Below are positions 1-8,492 of a DNA stretch of 64,000 nucleotides, in pieces; position 1 is the stretch's first letter; each line of letters starts with the position of its first letter. The notes under the pieces were generated by a model. It was given only the letters and a program-made list of their open reading frames with translations. It did not search any database and had not been told where the DNA came from. Position numbers and translations under genes: made by a program. The stretch comes from Ignavibacteriota bacterium (lineage in GTDB: Bacteria; Bacteroidota; Ignavibacteria; Tepidaquicellales; Tepidaquicellaceae), in assembly GCA_026390735.1 (NCBI GenBank), contig JAPLFJ010000026.1, forward strand, positions 62,001 to 126,000. Reading direction: 5' to 3'.

Positions 1-290
1 ATTACTTTGTATATAAATTCTTTAGAAAATTCTTCATCCCAAAAGACTAAACTTATTTGGTTTAAAGATTTTCTTTTCCCTTTTTCTTTGTAGTGTTTGA
101 ATTTATCAATGTACTCATCAAAGACTATTCCTGCATTTTCTAAACTAAAGTCGCTCAAAAATATGTGAATTTCAATATCCTTACCTCTTGAATCATCAAT
201 ATATATTTCTTTGTACTCTTGGCAAACACTCTTTTGTGCAAAGATTAAAAGCAACATAAAGATAAAGACTGACAAAAATATATTTTTCAT
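1..290 (-). CDS. Secreted hypothetical protein, 3' end off the window
   Basis: An open frame runs from an ATG at 290-288 on the minus strand to the left edge without a stop, giving at least 96 residues. The N-terminus is a signal peptide: MKN, a hydrophobic core rich in Leu/Phe/Ile, then FAQKSVCQ, so the protein is exported. The visible mature part is charged and shows no motif I recognise (DDSRGKD, later KHYKEKGKRK). It lies downstream, on the same strand, of the 158-aa hypothetical gene, separated from it by a tandem repeat. Function unknown; the missing C-terminus may hold the domain. Confidence 0.6.
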   Translation of the reverse strand, partial: MKNIFLSVFIFMLLLIFAQKSVCQEYKEIYIDDSRGKDIEIHIFLSDFSLENAGIVFDEYIDKFKHYKEKGKRKSLNQISLVFWDEEFSKEFIYKV

Positions 291-400
291 TTTGAATTTA
301 TGGTTAGAAAATATTTCTTCCCAATAAAAACTTAGGAAGGAGTTGTAAAAAAGTTTTTTATTATCTATAATATTTAAAATTTTCTATTCACTTTCCTTTT

Positions 401-590
401 ACCCGCTCTGAGCACGTTTTTACCCGCTTTTTTAGTTTTATAACCCGCCCAAAGAGGGTTTTTACCCGCTCGGAGAGGGTTATCCTACCCGCTTGGAGAG
501 GGTTTTTACCCGCCCAAAGAGGGTTATTTGGCTCAAAAAGAGGGTTTTTGCCCTCTCAGAGAGGGTTTTTACCTGCCCTGAGAGGGTTTA
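401..590. repeat. Degenerate 21-bp tandem repeat, about nine units
   Basis: The gene-free stretch 291-621 holds about nine head-to-tail units of 20-23 bp starting at 401, 422, 443, 464, 487, 508, 530, 550 and 571. The best units read ACCCGCYYRRAGAGGGTTTTT. Each intact unit is an imperfect inverted repeat (ACCC...GGGT), so it could fold as a small hairpin followed by T's. The first two units have lost the GAGGG half. One minus-strand frame has a TAA in most units, so the array is not coding. It sits just past the stop of the 158-aa gene. Confidence 0.85.
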
Positions 591-621
591 AACTTGGTTT
601 TTAGCGTATTTTACGGCTTTT

Positions 622-1098
622 TTACTTCGTGCCGTCGGCTGATTTTGGTCTGCCGGGGAATTGCTGCGCTAAATCCTGATAAATTGTTGTTGAACCCGGT
701 ACGTTTGAAACTGATGCGGCTTTTACGGATTTGTAAAATGCGATGCAACTGGTGTACATATCGTGACCGAGGAGCAGCATTAAGTCATCAAGTTTTTCAA
801 AAGTTGAACGGAGCGAAGTGTAGTTCGGTTCGATGTCCGTTCTTGCTTTAAAATCTTTTTCAAGTTCGGGCATGTCTATGTATGCAGGAACTAAAGTTGG
901 TTCGGTGTGCATATACCCGAAGCTTTTTTGCACCCAGGGAAGCATTTCGTAACTAACGCGGGCGTAGCGATGCCTTTCTTCCGGTGTTAAGTTGATTGCT
1001 TTTCCTGCGAGAACTGTGTCAATGTCCTTGATTGCAAGTTTAATTTTGTCAAGTTCTACGGTGGTGAATTCGATTGATACTAAATTATCTAATGCCAT
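622..1098 (-). CDS. Hypothetical protein, 158 aa
   Basis: A complete ATG-to-TAA frame for a soluble protein with no signal peptide or membrane segment. It starts MALDNLVSIEFTTVELDKI and contains NLTPEERHRYARVSYEM; the rest looks helical. I recall similar uncharacterised proteins in Bacteroidota-type genomes with the same opening and NLTPEER-like core, but no function. The gene is divergent from the ATP synthase operon (143 bp between starts) and is followed by the 21-bp tandem repeat. Confidence 0.6.
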   Translation of the reverse strand: MALDNLVSIEFTTVELDKIKLAIKDIDTVLAGKAINLTPEERHRYARVSYEMLPWVQKSFGYMHTEPTLVPAYIDMPELEKDFKARTDIEPNYTSLRSTFEKLDDLMLLLGHDMYTSCIAFYKSVKAASVSNVPGSTTIYQDLAQQFPGRPKSADGTK

Positions 1099-1241
1099 GA
1101 TTCAAAAAGTTTAATTAATAAATATGATTTTAGAAATTTTCTATGAAAAATTATGTAATCTGTTTATCATAATCAATACTTATTTCAATACGGCTTTGAA
1201 TTGAAACTGGGGCTGAAATTTTGTATTTTAAGCTAAATTCA

Positions 1242-1529
1242 ATGGAAACTCAACAACCTCCAAAAGGTAAATATAACTCAATTAAAAACTTTTTGTTTAA
1301 GCCCGTGCTGAAGACGGATTCGAAGGTGGTGAAGTATTCGGGTTTGGGGATTCAGCTTTCGGCGACGATTATTGTGTTTCTGTTTGGGGGGCTTTGGCTG
1401 GATAAATATTTTGAGACGAAGTTCATTTTTACTCTGGTGTTTGTGTTTCTTGGGTTTGTGGGTGTTTTTTACAAGATTTTTGCCGTGCTGAAGGAGCTGG
1501 AAGAGGAGAGGAAGCTTGGAAAGAAGTAA
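1242..1529 (+). CDS. atpZ: AtpZ/AtpI-like membrane protein of the ATP synthase operon
   Basis: A 95-aa protein with two predicted membrane helices (roughly residues 33-53 and 57-80) joined by a short loop GLWLDKYFE, and a charged Lys/Glu tail. This is the AtpZ (old AtpI/AtpQ) architecture found first in many F-type ATPase operons, thought to help assembly or ion supply. I start at the ATG at 1242; an in-frame TTG at 1221 would add seven residues. The tail overlaps the next gene by 14 bp. Codon use changes inside the gene at about 1300, from A-rich to G/T-rich. Confidence 0.75.
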   Translation: METQQPPKGKYNSIKNFLFKPVLKTDSKVVKYSGLGIQLSATIIVFLFGGLWLDKYFETKFIFTLVFVFLGFVGVFYKIFAVLKELEEERKLGKK

Positions 1530-1920
1530 TACGGGGCTTTACAGGGTTTATGCGCTGGTGGTGATGGGGATTTTTGCGGCGTCGATGGCGGGGGTTTATG
1601 TTTGGAAGATGGGCAGGGGTGATTTTGATGTGACGGGGATTTGGGCTGCGGGTGTGATTAATGTTTTGAATTCGGTGATTGGTTTCAGGGTGATTCTGGG
1701 TTCGCTGGAGCATAAGAGTACGCAGAAGTTTTTTATTGCGAGTTTGGGTAGTATGTCGGTGAGGTTGTTTGTGATTTTAATTATGGTTGTGGCAGGTCTT
1801 ATGTTATTTAATTTTAATAAAATTTCTTTTATATTTGCACTGTTTTGTTACTATTTCACTTTTCTATTTTTAGAAACAATAATTTTGGTAAAAAGAATTA
1901 ATAAGCAGAAAGAGAGTTGA
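1516..1920 (+). CDS. atpI: ATP synthase I-like four-helix membrane protein
   Basis: A 134-aa membrane protein with about four hydrophobic segments (near residues 10-30, 40-60, 70-98 and 102-124) and a basic end. Position between atpZ and atpB fits the AtpI / 'ATP synthase I' family, which assists c-ring or complex assembly; similarity is by architecture rather than a clear motif. The TTG at 1516 is chosen because GAGGAGAGGAAG lies directly upstream, inside atpZ; the next Met is residue 17. Codons are strongly NNG/NNT until about 1800 and then become A/T-rich like the rest of the window. Confidence 0.65.
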   Translation: MERSNTGLYRVYALVVMGIFAASMAGVYVWKMGRGDFDVTGIWAAGVINVLNSVIGFRVILGSLEHKSTQKFFIASLGSMSVRLFVILIMVVAGLMLFNFNKISFIFALFCYYFTFLFLETIILVKRINKQKES

Positions 1921-2816
1921 AGATTAAAAGGTTTATTCAAGTAGGTTTATTCGTTGTTGTGTTTGCGCTGCTGTTTGGGCTTGGGCGTTTGTTTGCGAAT
2001 GAGCCGGAGCACGGTAAGGATGATGATGGTAAGCTTGATATTATTGAGAAGGTTGTTGACCACGATTACGTTGACTTTTATTTTCTTGGTAAGCTTCCGC
2101 TTCCGCAGTTTCCGAAGGTTCATATTTGGGGGATGACTATAGATTTTTCGATTACGAAGAGTTTGTTTATGATGTTTCTTTCGTCGGGGATTTTGTTTCT
2201 TGTGCTGACGAGGGCGGCTTCGCTGAATTCAAAGGGCGGTGCTCCGAAGGGTGTTGGAAATTTTATTGAGGTGATTGTTACTTTTATACGCGATGAGATT
2301 GTGCTTCCGAATATGGGAAAAGAGGGTTTGCGATTGCTGCCGTTTTTCCTTACACTTTTCTTCTTTATCCTTTTTGCAAATCTGATTGGTTTGATTCCGT
2401 TTATGGCTCAGCCGACGAAGAATCTTTCGGTGACGACCGGTTTGGCGCTGATTACTTTTTCGATGATTCAGATTCAGGGTATGAAGAAGAATGGCGGGTT
2501 TGGTTATTTCAAGGGGCTTGTGCCGCACGGGATTCCTGTGTTTGTGCTGCCGATTATGATTGTTGTTGAGTTTATCGGTTTGTTTACGAAGCCGTTTGCG
2601 CTGTTGATGAGGTTGTTTGCGAATATTGTGGCTGGTACGATTATCATTTTGTCGTTGATTGGTTTGATATTTATAATGAACTGGGCTGGGGTTGCAATTG
2701 CTATCCCGTTCACGCTTTTTATATATTTTCTGGAATTGTTTGTGGCTTTACTGCAGGCATATATTTTCACGATGCTTTCTGTCATATTTATAAATATGGC
2801 AATGCATCAGCATTAA
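1917..2816 (+). CDS. atpB: F-type ATP synthase subunit a
   Basis: Subunit a of the membrane Fo part forms the half-channels that pass ions to the c-ring. The protein has 299 aa: a signal-like N-terminus (residues 1-28), a charged stretch, then five or six membrane helices. The essential arginine is Arg232 in LLMRLFANIVAG, and Gln280 in LLQAYIFTML matches the conserved polar residue of the last helix. The TTG start overlaps the atpI stop (TTGA). N-terminal extensions with a signal peptide are usual in the Bacteroidota group. Codon use is G/T-rich, returning to the local norm in the last 100 bp. Confidence 0.95.
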   Translation: MKIKRFIQVGLFVVVFALLFGLGRLFANEPEHGKDDDGKLDIIEKVVDHDYVDFYFLGKLPLPQFPKVHIWGMTIDFSITKSLFMMFLSSGILFLVLTRAASLNSKGGAPKGVGNFIEVIVTFIRDEIVLPNMGKEGLRLLPFFLTLFFFILFANLIGLIPFMAQPTKNLSVTTGLALITFSMIQIQGMKKNGGFGYFKGLVPHGIPVFVLPIMIVVEFIGLFTKPFALLMRLFANIVAGTIIILSLIGLIFIMNWAGVAIAIPFTLFIYFLELFVALLQAYIFTMLSVIFINMAMHQH

Positions 2817-2862
2817 TTAAGATTTTTGTATTAAATTAAAATAAATTAAAGGAGTCAAATTC

Positions 2863-3084
2863 ATGGATTTAGCATTTTTATCAGCAGGTATCGGAGCCGG
2901 TTTAGTAGTAATCGGAGCTGGATTTGGAATTGGAAAAATCGCAAGTGCGGCAATGGACGCAAGCGGAAGAAACCCTGAAGCATTGGGTGATATCAGAACA
3001 TCGATGATTATCGCAGCAGCACTTATCGAAGGTGTGGCACTGTTCGGATTAGTTATCTGCATACTTTTAGCTATCAAGAGCTAA
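2863..3084 (+). CDS. atpE: F-type ATP synthase subunit c
   Basis: The 73-aa two-helix c subunit; several copies form the rotor ring. Helix 1 is glycine-rich (residues 9-29), the polar loop carries RNP (36-38), and helix 2 has the ion-binding Glu56 in ALIEGVALFG. Residues expected for sodium binding (a Gln in helix 1, Ser/Thr after the Glu) are absent: the matching positions are Ile23 and Gly57. The ring is therefore predicted to be proton-coupled. A strong AAAGGAG at 2848-2854 lies 8 bp before the ATG, fitting the need for high c output. Confidence 0.97.
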   Translation: MDLAFLSAGIGAGLVVIGAGFGIGKIASAAMDASGRNPEALGDIRTSMIIAAALIEGVALFGLVICILLAIKS

Positions 3085-3112
3085 TCTCTTATTATAAAAT
3101 ACAAAACATAAG

Positions 3113-3670
3113 ATGATACTAATTATTTTACATAATTTGTTTGTCGGTATTTTATTGAGCGGCGATGTGCACGAGAAGCCATCGTTACTTTCTGTAAACC
3201 CGGGATTGATTATATGGACTATAGTGGTCTTTGTATTATTTCTTTTATTGTTAAAGAAGTTTGCATGGAAACCTATTATCGGTGCATTGAACAATCGCGA
3301 GAAAACTATTCAGGAAGCACTTGAAAATGCCGAAAAACAGAATAAAGAATCTGCGGAAACGTTTGAGAAGAATAAGAAGATAATTGCTGAGGCTCATGCT
3401 CAGTCGTCGAAAATTCTTAGTGATGCGAAAGAACTTGCAGTTAAACTTAAGGACGAAATCGTCAGTAAGGCAAACGAAGAATCGAATAAGAATATTGAAC
3501 GCGCAAAAGAGCAGATAGAATCAATGAAATCAACTGCCATAGAGCAGATGAGAGGTGATATAACAGATATAGCTCTGCAGGCTGCTGAAAAGATTTTGTC
3601 TAAAAATCTTAACAGGGATAGCCAGATAGAACTTATCGATGACTTTATGAAGAAAATACCGAAAAATTAA
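3113..3670 (+). CDS. atpF: F-type ATP synthase subunit b
   Basis: The peripheral stalk subunit: a 185-aa protein with one membrane helix (about residues 31-48) and a long charged coiled coil rich in Glu, Lys and Ala. The helix is followed by KKFAWKPIIGALNNRE, typical of b subunits. The C-terminus contacts delta/F1. The first 30 residues before the helix (SGDVHEKPSLLSVNPG) are short and periplasmic. ATG at 3113; the TAA shares its last A with the atpH ATG, suggesting coupled translation. Confidence 0.93.
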   Translation: MILIILHNLFVGILLSGDVHEKPSLLSVNPGLIIWTIVVFVLFLLLLKKFAWKPIIGALNNREKTIQEALENAEKQNKESAETFEKNKKIIAEAHAQSSKILSDAKELAVKLKDEIVSKANEESNKNIERAKEQIESMKSTAIEQMRGDITDIALQAAEKILSKNLNRDSQIELIDDFMKKIPKN

Positions 3671-4209
3671 TGTCGGCAAAACTAATACACAGATATTCGA
3701 ATTCTCTTTACGAGGCAGCAGTTGAAGCAAAGAACGTTTCAAAGGTAGCCGGTGACTGTGAAGGTATACTCTCACTGATGGCTGAAAGTAAAGAGTTGAA
3801 AATACTTTTTGATAGTCCTGTAATCAGCAAGGAAAAGAAAACCAATGTTATCAATTTAATCTTTAAAGGAAAGATTGAAACTTTGACTTTAAACTTCATT
3901 CTTCTGATTATAAAAAATCAAAGAGAGAATTTTATAAAACAATTCTTCGAAAGTTTTCTGAGGGTGAAAGATAATAAAGAGGGGATAATTAAGCCTGTCT
4001 TTACTTCTGCAGTTGAACTGAAAGATGCCGAGAAGAAGAAGTATAAGAAAGATATAGATGCATTGACAAAGAAGAACTCGCAGCCAGTGTTTGAAGTTAA
4101 CCCTGCGCTAATCGGCGGGTTTACAATCAGCGTTGGCGATTCAATGATAGATGGCAGTGTGAAAAGGCAGCTCGAGATGATGAAGGCAATATTGAAAACA
4201 AAAATCTAA
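3670..4209 (+). CDS. atpH: F-type ATP synthase subunit delta
   Basis: The delta (OSCP) subunit links the peripheral stalk to the top of F1. At 179 aa it has normal length: an N-terminal helical domain (RYSNSLYEAAVEAKNV near residues 8-23) and the conserved C-terminal segment NPALIGGFTISVGDSMIDGS followed by the basic end. The order b-delta-alpha is the standard one. Start overlaps atpF by one base. Confidence 0.93.
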   Translation: MSAKLIHRYSNSLYEAAVEAKNVSKVAGDCEGILSLMAESKELKILFDSPVISKEKKTNVINLIFKGKIETLTLNFILLIIKNQRENFIKQFFESFLRVKDNKEGIIKPVFTSAVELKDAEKKKYKKDIDALTKKNSQPVFEVNPALIGGFTISVGDSMIDGSVKRQLEMMKAILKTKI

Positions 4210-4242
4210 ATAAAGAACTTTAACAGGAGATATACTTAAATT

Positions 4243-5763
4243 ATGAATGTAAAAGCAGGTGAAGTATCCGCAGTAATATTAAAACAGCTGTCAGGGTATG
4301 AAAACGAAGTAGACATTTACGATATTGGAACAGTGCTTTCAGTAGGTGATAACGTTGCGAGAGTTTACGGACTTTCGAAATGTATGGCGAGTGAACTTTT
4401 GGAATTTCCGCACGGAGTATTCGGAGTGGCGCTTAACCTTGAAGAAGATAACGTAGGTTGCGTGCTTTTCGGAGAAGTCCATCTTGTAAAAGAAGGCGAT
4501 ACCGTTAAGAGAACCGGAAAGATTATTTCCATACCTGTCGGCGATGCAATGCTCGGACGTGTTATCAATCCGCTTGGACAGCCACTTGACGGTAAGGGAG
4601 AAATCAAGACTGACTTAATGTCGCCAATCGAAAGAAAGGCACTTGGTGTTATCCAGAGACAACCTGTTAAAGAACCTTTACAGACCGGTTTGAAATCAAT
4701 CGATGCTATGATTCCTATTGGCAGAGGCCAGAGAGAATTAATCATCGGTGACAGACAAACAGGAAAGACTGCAATCGCAATCGATACGATTATCAACCAG
4801 AAGGGCAAAGATGTGTTCTGTATCTATGTAGCAACAGGACAAAAAGCATCGACAGTAGCACAGGTAGTAAAAAGACTTGAAGAAGCGGGAGCAATGGAAT
4901 ACACTACAGTTATTTCAGCACCTGCATCAGACCCTGCGCCAATGCTATACATCTCACCTTATTCAGGTGCGACACTCGGTGAATATTTCAGAGACAATGG
5001 TAAACATGCACTCGTAATTTTTGATGACTTAACAAAACAGGCAGCAGCATACAGAGAACTTTCACTGCTTCTTAGAAGACCTCCGGGACGTGAAGCTTAT
5101 CCTGGTGACGTATTCTATCTCCACTCGCGTTTACTCGAAAGAGCATCAAAACTTTCCAATGAACTCGGCGGCGGTAGCTTAACAGCATTGCCAATAATCG
5201 AAACCCAGGAAGGTGACGTATCTGCATACATTCCGACGAACGTGATTTCTATCACAGACGGACAGATTTATTTAGAGCCAAACCTTTTCAATAATGGTGT
5301 AAGACCCGCAGTAAACGTCGGTATCTCGGTATCGCGTGTCGGCGGTAGCGCACAGATTAAAGCAATGAAAAAGATTGCAGGTACATTAAGACTTGACCTT
5401 GCACAGTACAGAGAACTTGAAGCATTCGCGAAGTTCGGTTCTGACCTTGATAAAGCAACACAGCAGCAGCTAAGAAGAGGTGAGAGACTCGTCGAAATCT
5501 TAAAACAGAAACAATATTCACCACTTGGTGTTGAAAAACAGGTTGTAGTAATCTATGCAGCATCAAAAGGTTATTTCGACGAAATACCTGTCGACAAATG
5601 CAGACAGTTTGAAGCAGATTTCTTAACCGAAATGGATAACCTTCATAATGATGTACTTAAAGAAATTATTGAGAAGAAAGACCTGACTGAAAACGTTGTG
5701 AGTAAACTGAATTCGATACTTGATGATTTTACTAATAGATTTAAACAATCAATTAATTTATAA
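4243..5763 (+). CDS. atpA: F-type ATP synthase subunit alpha
   Basis: The non-catalytic nucleotide-binding subunit of F1, 506 aa, full length. The P-loop is GDRQTGKT at residues 169-176; the crown domain is residues 25-95. The signature [17 protein letters not shown] is present, with the catalytic-interface Arg in SVSRVG. An AGGAG lies upstream at about 4225. Base composition is typical of the window, unlike atpI/atpB. It is followed after 2 bp by an unknown small gene rather than directly by atpG. Confidence 0.98.
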   Translation: MNVKAGEVSAVILKQLSGYENEVDIYDIGTVLSVGDNVARVYGLSKCMASELLEFPHGVFGVALNLEEDNVGCVLFGEVHLVKEGDTVKRTGKIISIPVGDAMLGRVINPLGQPLDGKGEIKTDLMSPIERKALGVIQRQPVKEPLQTGLKSIDAMIPIGRGQRELIIGDRQTGKTAIAIDTIINQKGKDVFCIYVATGQKASTVAQVVKRLEEAGAMEYTTVISAPASDPAPMLYISPYSGATLGEYFRDNGKHALVIFDDLTKQAAAYRELSLLLRRPPGREAYPGDVFYLHSRLLERASKLSNELGGGSLTALPIIETQEGDVSAYIPTNVISITDGQIYLEPNLFNNGVRPAVNVGISVSRVGGSAQIKAMKKIAGTLRLDLAQYRELEAFAKFGSDLDKATQQQLRRGERLVEILKQKQYSPLGVEKQVVVIYAASKGYFDEIPVDKCRQFEADFLTEMDNLHNDVLKEIIEKKDLTENVVSKLNSILDDFTNRFKQSINL

Positions 5764-5765
5764 TC

Positions 5766-6035
5766 ATGACAACAAAAGCACCGGCAGATGTCAATTATTC
5801 CGATAGTGAAGCTCTCATCAAAAAGATCTACACTGCAATAGACGAATTAAAAGACTATGTCCCGACTGATAACGAAAGAAACAGAATTAGTTTTTGCATA
5901 AACCTGTATTTTGAAAAAGAGATTGAATCAATCTACGATGCATTATGTCAGGCAAAACCTAAATCGTCGACAGTGGATTTCAAGGAACTGGAACAAATTG
6001 TTATAAAGAAATTTAAAGAAAAAGGGATTAACTGA
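5766..6035 (+). CDS. Unknown 89-aa protein inside the ATP synthase operon
   Basis: A small soluble, mostly helical acidic/basic protein between atpA (2 bp away) and atpG (3 bp away). There is no signal peptide, membrane helix or metal motif. Visible pieces are DSEALIKKIYTAIDELKDYV, an asparagine/arginine turn TDNERNRI, then a helical half ending KKFKEKGIN. The tight spacing on both sides and matching codon use argue that it is a real, co-translated gene. I do not recognise a family; in most operons atpA and atpG are adjacent. It could be an ATP synthase assembly or regulatory factor (inference). Confidence 0.7.
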   Translation: MTTKAPADVNYSDSEALIKKIYTAIDELKDYVPTDNERNRISFCINLYFEKEIESIYDALCQAKPKSSTVDFKELEQIVIKKFKEKGIN

Positions 6036-6038
6036 TAA

Positions 6039-6902
6039 GTGGCTACATTAAAAGAAATACGAGTCCGTTTTAAAGCTGTAAAGAATATTCAGAAAATCAC
6101 TAAGGCCATGAAGATGGTCTCAGCTGCAAAGATGCGTAAAGCCCAGGAAAGAATCCTGTCTACAAGACCTTATGCCCGCAAGCTGAGTGAACTCATGGGA
6201 CAACTGGTTGCACTGGCTCATCTTAGTGATCACCCTCTTACACAGGAAAGAGAAATTAAAAAGAGAGTGGTGGTACTTGTTACAGCAGACAGAGGACTTT
6301 GCGGAGCATTCAATTCCAATATCATTAAGTTTACGGTTAATCACCTTAATGCAATTGGAAAAGACACTGCACTCGTCACTATCGGTAAAAAAGGATTTGA
6401 TTTCTTTAATAAAAGACAATACAACGTTATAAAAAACTATCCCGGATTGTTTCAGAACCTGAACATTCAGGAATCAAACGAAATCGTTTCTTACCTGAAA
6501 GATTTATTCGTATCGGGTGAATACGATTTCATAGAAGTTATCTACAACGAATTTAAATCTATAATCAAGCAGAACATCACAACTGAAACATTGCTTCCTT
6601 TCAGCAAGAAGATAAACACTGATAAGAAACTGATGAACGCAAGTTTCATATATGAACCTGAAGCCAAGAAGATACTTCAGGAACTCATCCCTAAGGAATT
6701 AAACATACAATTCTGGAAGGCATTACTCGAATCAAATGCTTCAGAGCAGGGCGCAAGAATGACTGCTATGGATGCCGCATCTAACAACGCAGGCGACTTA
6801 ATCCAGGCATTGAACTTAAGTTATAACAGGGCAAGACAGGAATCTATCACAAAAGAACTTCTTGAAATTGTCAGTGGTGCCGAAGCTCTGAAAAAAGAGT
6901 AA
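6039..6902 (+). CDS. atpG: F-type ATP synthase subunit gamma
   Basis: The central rotor shaft, 287 aa. The N-terminal coiled-coil half contains ITKAMKMVSAAKMRKAQ, the conserved gamma motif, and the C-terminal helix contains GARMTAMDAASNNAGD and LSYNRARQESITKELLEIVSGAEAL. The start is GTG at 6039. The operon stops here: no atpD or atpC follows, so the beta and epsilon subunits must be encoded elsewhere, as is common in Bacteroidota and Chlorobi. Confidence 0.97.
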   Translation: MATLKEIRVRFKAVKNIQKITKAMKMVSAAKMRKAQERILSTRPYARKLSELMGQLVALAHLSDHPLTQEREIKKRVVVLVTADRGLCGAFNSNIIKFTVNHLNAIGKDTALVTIGKKGFDFFNKRQYNVIKNYPGLFQNLNIQESNEIVSYLKDLFVSGEYDFIEVIYNEFKSIIKQNITTETLLPFSKKINTDKKLMNASFIYEPEAKKILQELIPKELNIQFWKALLESNASEQGARMTAMDAASNNAGDLIQALNLSYNRARQESITKELLEIVSGAEALKKE

Positions 6903-6923
6903 TAGAATTTACTTATATACGCT

Positions 6924-8492
6924 TTGATTAATAATTATTTCATACTCAAAGCTCAGGTAGATTATCTTAAAAATCTCTCGTCATCTTATTTAATCAAAAA
7001 CGTTTTCTCTACTGAGAAAAACCTGATTGTATTCCATCTTTTAACTGATAACGGAATAGAGGCATATCTCACACTTATTCTTGAAAAATATCTTGAATGT
7101 CTTTTTATAGAAGATGATAAGTCAATACCCGCAAAAAATATACTGTATTTGTTCGATAATGTACTGAATACTTCAATCGTTGATATCAGAATTGAAGACA
7201 AGAACAGGATTGTAACTCTGGAATTAAGTGATTCAAGAAGTATTGTCTTCTTTGCATTTCCTAAATACTCAAACCTGTTTGTAAGTAAAGATGGCGTTAT
7301 TACAGACTGTTATTCCGATAAGGCAGCTTATCTGAATACACAGATTGATGCATTACTCCCAAAACGTAATACTGATGCGACTTCAGTGGAATCTACTGAT
7401 ATTGCATCATTCCTTAAGAATAATTATTCTTACATCGGTAAACAATACAGGGAAGATATAATTCAGAGATTCGAAAGTGATGAATCTGTTAAATATGAAA
7501 GTGAGATTGCTGAGTATATTAATACATTACTTACTCCGAAAAAATTTATGCTGTACAACAATGAAGAAACCATCGTTCCTTCGTTAACTCCTTTACTCGT
7601 ATACGATAATTACACCAGAGAAGAACATAATGATATAAACGAATTAATAACCCACTTCTACAGAAGGTATAAATTCTATTCTTCAAGAAAAGAAATCAAG
7701 AACTCCTTAACTGACTCGGTTGACGCAAAGATAAAAAGAACCAAGAGCCGTATCAGTAATCTTCAGACTGCAATAACCGAAGCAGGTAATTCAGATAAAT
7801 TCAAGAGATACGGAGATATTCTGTTCAGCAATATTCATAACATCGAAAAGGGACTGGGCGTGTATGAGCATACAGATGAAGAGACAGGTGAGAAAGAGAA
7901 GATTAAACTGAATCCGTTAATTTCGGTATCAAATAATGCGACGAATTATTATAATAAGTACAAAGGTATGAAGAATTCTGTTGCTGAACTTGAAAAGAAG
8001 GTTAAAGTCCTCAATAAAGAATTGACTGTACTTGAAAAGCAGAGAGAAGTGTTAATAGCCGAGAATAACTTTAAAAACTTAAAGAAAATGAGTAAAACAG
8101 AAGAGAAAGAAATGGAAACAGAGAAACTTCCGTTCCGCATATTCAAGATTGATGAGAAGTTTGAAGTATGGGTAGGGAAGGACAGTGCGAGTAACGATTT
8201 GCTTACGATGAAGTATGCTAGTCAGTATGATTTGTGGTTTCACGTAAGAGGTTCAAGTGGCTCTCACACAATACTTAAATTTCTTGATAAGAATCTGACT
8301 CCTGAAAAGTCACTGATACTTCAGGCTGCTGCCATAGCAGCTTATTACAGCAAAGCAAGAAACGGGAAGCACGTTCCTGTCGCTTATTGCGAAAGGAAAT
8401 ACGTTAAAAAGAGAAAAGGTTTTAATCAGGGTGCTGTTGTAATGGAAAAAGAGAAGGTTATCTTCGTGGACCCGAACGTTCCGGAAAGTTAA
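6924..8492 (+). CDS. NFACT family protein (Rqc2/RqcH homologue)
   Basis: The 522-aa protein has an N-terminal NFACT-N domain, a central coiled coil (about residues 255-400) and a C-terminal NFACT-R (DUF814) RNA-binding domain with DLWFHVRG at 436-443 and a basic YVKKRKGFNQGAV end. This family binds the large ribosomal subunit with peptidyl-tRNA and recruits tRNA-Ala to add Ala tails in ribosome rescue. The Asp-Arg pair needed for tailing in RqcH seems to be Asn94-Arg95 here, by my alignment from memory. The TTG start is favoured because family members begin at this point. It converges with the TPR gene with no gap. Confidence 0.85.
   Translation: MINNYFILKAQVDYLKNLSSSYLIKNVFSTEKNLIVFHLLTDNGIEAYLTLILEKYLECLFIEDDKSIPAKNILYLFDNVLNTSIVDIRIEDKNRIVTLELSDSRSIVFFAFPKYSNLFVSKDGVITDCYSDKAAYLNTQIDALLPKRNTDATSVESTDIASFLKNNYSYIGKQYREDIIQRFESDESVKYESEIAEYINTLLTPKKFMLYNNEETIVPSLTPLLVYDNYTREEHNDINELITHFYRRYKFYSSRKEIKNSLTDSVDAKIKRTKSRISNLQTAITEAGNSDKFKRYGDILFSNIHNIEKGLGVYEHTDEETGEKEKIKLNPLISVSNNATNYYNKYKGMKNSVAELEKKVKVLNKELTVLEKQREVLIAENNFKNLKKMSKTEEKEMETEKLPFRIFKIDEKFEVWVGKDSASNDLLTMKYASQYDLWFHVRGSSGSHTILKFLDKNLTPEKSLILQAAAIAAYYSKARNGKHVPVAYCERKYVKKRKGFNQGAVVMEKEKVIFVDPNVPES

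Noticed and set aside
401-590. CRISPR array
   Set aside because: Units are contiguous tandem copies without unique spacers and no cas genes are nearby.
594-851. Plus-strand frame of 85 codons
   Set aside because: It is antisense to the 158-aa gene and begins in the tandem repeat; no supporting start signal.
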